Of a DNA stretch of 26,029 bases, positions 24,262 through 26,029 are shown in pieces. The stretch spans positions 1 through 26,029 of the IMG/VR virus record IMGVR_UViG_3300009418_000105, one strand, 5' to 3'. This DNA comes from a virus. The translations under genes and the position numbers were made by a program. The notes under the pieces were generated by a model. That model searched no databases, had not been told where the DNA came from, and saw nothing but the letters and a program-made list of their open reading frames with translations. How positions within the stretch are numbered: position 1 is the stretch's first letter; each line of letters begins with the position of its first letter.

Positions 24262-24935
24262 TAATATCCTCCCGGCACGAAATGAACAGAGGCACGATCA
24301 CGGTCTTCAGCCTGCGCCAAATCCCACTGAAATTCATATTCGGATTTCAATTCGGAAGATCGGCCAAATGCTTCGGGGTACTTCTGAGAAATCATGTATG
24401 CAAGACCAGACACAAGTGGTGGAAGAAAGCGGGCAGGAACATCGGGATCATTCGACCCAACAATGCCCGTGTCTTCAATGCGCCGTATCTGCTGATATGC
24501 AAACGTGTAAGCTTTATCAGGTGTGGGCCAGAGATAGGCTACGAGAGCATCGCGCTGCTTATCAATATATATATTTACAGGACGACCCTCTGTCAGCTTA
24601 TTCGGGATCGTGGAATACTGAGACACACTGAATCTTGTAAGAGGCTGGTCATTTTGTGACGTTCCCGACCCCTCACGAATCCAGTGTTGAATCAAATCAA
24701 CGGTGTCCGCATCAAGCGTAATAGTAGAAGTGCTTACGGAACACGTCTTTGTCCCCTGCTCAACACACCAGAAGTTAAGTCCCCGATTTGCCCATTCAAG
24801 ACTCAAGAGATTGAGTGATCGTCGAGCCGTGTCGATATCGTATCCTGTCCTCGACTGAAGACCACATCTCTCAAACGCTTCCTCTATAACCTCTGAAATA
24901 TCAAGGTTGAATGTCGAGGTTCCCGATGTAGCCAT
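24261..24935 (-). CDS. Probable head-tail connector / tail accessory protein (224 aa)
   Basis: AAGGAG lies a few bases before the ATG, which overlaps the previous stop (TAATG). The N-terminal pattern MATSGTSTFNLDISEVIEEA, FERCGLQSRTGYDIDTARRS, LNLLSLEWANRGLNFWCVEQ is one I recognise from many marine podophages, where the gene sits beside the adaptor and nozzle. It continues with a beta stretch (TCSVSTSTITLDADTVDLIQ, GRPVNIYIDKQRDALVAYLW) and ends in helices (YEFQWDLAQAEDRDR) and a short SVHFVPGGY tail. The layout resembles P22 gp4-type or T7 gp11-type connector proteins. I favour a connector ring, but homology to either is not established here. Confidence 0.8.
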   Translation of the reverse strand: MATSGTSTFNLDISEVIEEAFERCGLQSRTGYDIDTARRSLNLLSLEWANRGLNFWCVEQGTKTCSVSTSTITLDADTVDLIQHWIREGSGTSQNDQPLTRFSVSQYSTIPNKLTEGRPVNIYIDKQRDALVAYLWPTPDKAYTFAYQQIRRIEDTGIVGSNDPDVPARFLPPLVSGLAYMISQKYPEAFGRSSELKSEYEFQWDLAQAEDRDRASVHFVPGGY

Positions 24936-25192
24936 TAGGACTCCTTCGATTTTTTACATACTAAGCTTTGAAAATCTTGTACCTTAACCCCATTCTTTTG
25001 ATTTGGGGCCAGACGACCGTCACGGACCATTCCTCCGGCCCTCATGCGAGAAAAATCTGCAAGCTTCATATTATTCGTAATTGACTTCTTAATCATCCCG
25101 CCAGTCGCATATCCCTCACTAGTCCACTTCTCAGCGACTTCAGGATGCTTCGCCCACAGATATTTTCTCTGCTTCTCACTCTTGAAGGGCAT
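24935..25192 (-). CDS. Small conserved phage protein (85 aa), MPFKSEKQRKYLWAKHPE type
   Basis: I chose the ATG at 25192 (MPFKSEKQRKYLWAKHPEVA) because that is the N-terminus I recall for this family and it lies two bases after the previous stop; an ATG at 25210 would add six residues and overlap that gene. The motif is basic, aromatic and continues EKWTSEGYATGG. Two GGM(I/V) segments follow (ATGGMIKKS and RAGGMVRDG), which echo the GG-x-(I/V) motif in the large proteins at the left. The C-terminus is basic (VCKKSKES). It overlaps the connector gene as TAATG. The protein is basic throughout and might bind DNA, but no function is known to me. Confidence 0.75.
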   Translation of the reverse strand: MPFKSEKQRKYLWAKHPEVAEKWTSEGYATGGMIKKSITNNMKLADFSRMRAGGMVRDGRLAPNQKNGVKVQDFQSLVCKKSKES

Positions 25193-25194
25193 CC

Positions 25195-25383
25195 CTAGAA
25201 TGCCTTCCAATTCGGATACTTCTTGGCGATACGGCTAGTATACCCACGCTCATCCGCGTGTTCGGGATAATTTTCAGCAATTCTGCTCGTATATCCCCAA
25301 AAATGATCTTCTTCTGCCTTCTTCTCCGCTATCTCCTGAAAGCTTGGAACTTTTGCGGTCGGGTTTCTCGGATCTTCAGCCAT
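25195..25383 (-). CDS. Small protein of unknown function (62 aa) with an internal GYTSRIA repeat
   Basis: The start overlaps the previous stop (TAATG) with GAAAGAG upstream. The protein is MAEDPRNPTAKVPSFQEIAE followed by a charged helix, then two copies of an 11-residue motif, GYTSRIAENYP and GYTSRIAKKYP, about 18 residues apart, and ends NWKAF. The preceding W in DHFWGYTSR and the final NWK suggest aromatic anchors. I do not recognise the family. Tight coupling on both sides supports a real gene that works with its structural neighbours. Confidence 0.68.
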   Translation of the reverse strand: MAEDPRNPTAKVPSFQEIAEKKAEEDHFWGYTSRIAENYPEHADERGYTSRIAKKYPNWKAF

Positions 25384-25778
25384 TAGTAACTCTTTCTCAG
25401 GGCCAACATAACGGTATAACGATCACCGCTTGAGTGCCCTGTAGTAGTAAAGTTTACATCTCCGGTTGGACTGGATGCATTATTGGTGAGTGGCCCAGCC
25501 TGCCGGAAATCGTAGAAGCCGTAGCCACTGAGAGTCCAACAGATAACGTCGGTACTGGCATCCCAAAGAATATCTACAGTCATACCGGAACAATCATACC
25601 ACATCTGCTGGATTGTTACGCCATCGCAGGCTTTTTCGGTGCCGGATTCGGCTCGAAGGGCGGAAACATCTATCTTGGTCACGGCACTTTCGCCTGAACC
25701 ATCGGAGATGTTGGTGAACTTCATGACGGCAATACGGTCGCCGTCTTGAATCGTTTGTGAGGTTACTGCGTCAGCCAT
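25383..25778 (-). CDS. Conserved virion structural protein (131 aa), MADAVTSQTIQDG type
   Basis: GGGGAGAA lies seven bases before the ATG at 25778. The protein opens MADAVTSQTIQDGDRIAVMK, FTNISDGSGESAVTKIDVSA and continues with beta-type sequence (MWYDCSGMTVDILWDASTDV, then SPTGDVNFTTTGHSSGDRYT and VMLALRKSY). I recall this pattern (AVMKFTN-SDG-GE, LWDASTD, TGD-NFTT-G) as a common protein in uncultured marine phages, located just after capsid or portal-proximal genes. The fold appears to be one beta-sandwich; a capsid decoration or minor structural role is inferred. Its leader contains the two hairpins described separately. Confidence 0.82.
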   Translation of the reverse strand: MADAVTSQTIQDGDRIAVMKFTNISDGSGESAVTKIDVSALRAESGTEKACDGVTIQQMWYDCSGMTVDILWDASTDVICWTLSGYGFYDFRQAGPLTNNASSPTGDVNFTTTGHSSGDRYTVMLALRKSY

Positions 25779-25790
25779 CAGTTTCTCCCC

Positions 25791-25819
25791 GCAAGGACAG
25801 GGCTCCTAGCCCCGCTTGC
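25791..25819 (-). promoter_or_regulatory. Nested RNA hairpin directly upstream of the structural gene at 25778
   Basis: GCAAG pairs with CTTGC around an inner GGGCT/AGCCC stem with a three-base loop. On the coding strand the hairpin ends just before the GGGGAGAA ribosome site, and its last stem bases are within about ten bases of it. It could stabilise a transcript end or modulate translation. No known riboswitch or leader family is recognised. Confidence 0.55.
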
Positions 25820-25824
25820 AATAG

Positions 25825-25863
25825 GAGATATGACCACCCACCGGAAGATGGGTGGCCTATCTC
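25825..25863 (-). terminator. GC-rich hairpin after the upstream gene, possible terminator or processing site
   Basis: On the coding strand GAGATA and TATCTC form an outer stem and CCACCCA pairs with TGGGTGG over an eight-base loop. It lies 18 bases after the TAG of the partial gene at the window edge. The inner stem is a perfect seven base pairs, but there is no clear run of T after it, so classical factor-independent termination is uncertain. It may instead protect or cut the transcript between gene groups. Confidence 0.5.
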
Positions 25864-25881
25864 AGTTTAACAAATCATCTC

Positions 25882-26029
25882 CTACTGATCAGCAAAGGCA
25901 GGTACGTCTGCACCTTCCTGATAACCCCAAATGATCCAATTCGTTGAATCCTTTGCCAGAATGTTGATTTCAAAGATACCAAAATCTGTCAGGGTTAGCG
26001 TAGAGTTTGAGTTGCCGTCAGCATAAACA
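25882..26029 (-). CDS. 3' end of an unidentified phage gene (48 residues visible)
   Basis: An open frame enters from the right edge and ends with TAG at 25882-25884. The visible 48 residues read as beta-type sequence (LTLTDFGIFEINILAKDSTN, then WIIWGYQEGADVPAFADQ). A capsid, decoration or other structural protein would suit the position immediately upstream of the small virion genes, but 48 residues are too few to name it. Confidence 0.6.
   Translation of the reverse strand, partial: VYADGNSNSTLTLTDFGIFEINILAKDSTNWIIWGYQEGADVPAFADQ

Noticed and set aside
25825-25863. Clear factor-independent terminator
   Set aside because: The stem is good, but no run of T follows on the coding strand, so I keep it only as a possible terminator with moderate confidence.

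Overview
This window looks like the late structural region of a tailed phage with a short, podovirus-like tail, most likely an uncultured marine virus. All 21 credible genes lie on the minus strand, so transcription runs from the right edge to the left. They are packed with TAATG or ATGA overlaps or gaps of only a few bases. Several small proteins match types I recall from uncultured marine phage contigs; this is recall, not a search. I see no tRNA, CRISPR array, insertion sequence, integrase, replication gene, terminase, portal or recognisable major capsid gene. If present, they lie outside the window, probably to the right.

In order of transcription, the right part (26029 to about 22250) holds the 3' end of an unidentified gene. 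A 103-base gap with two hairpins follows, then a run of small virion genes: a 131-residue structural protein, two short orphans, a probable head-tail connector (224 residues), a 111-residue conserved protein, an SU10-like adaptor (210 residues), and three small conserved proteins, one built on a Gly/Val/Thr repeat. The centre (22228 to 16288) holds a four-helix membrane protein with a TTG start, a 695-residue tail fibre with two 97-residue tandem repeats, two small genes overlapping by 83 bases in different frames, a 795-residue tail nozzle-like protein carrying three repeated beta-type insertions, and two small virion proteins.

The left part (16285 to 186) is taken up by four very long proteins of 1157, 859, 673 and 2654 residues. 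By position, composition and motif I infer that they are internal virion or ejection proteins. Three share a GG-x-(I/V)-P-G-Y-x-x-GG motif. The largest combines a homogenised 15-base tandem repeat array near its N-terminus, a hydrophobic Gly/Ala-rich segment, long charged helical stretches, a zincin-type HEXXH site and a C-terminal half resembling the LPD38 large polyvalent protein family. A holin-like membrane gene follows directly and runs off the left edge.

A reasonable reading is that the genes at the right build the portal-proximal connector, nozzle and fibre, while the roughly 16 kb at the left encodes cargo that leaves the virion with the DNA and acts at the host envelope or in the cytoplasm. 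The ejection-protein cassette is the part most worth follow-up.
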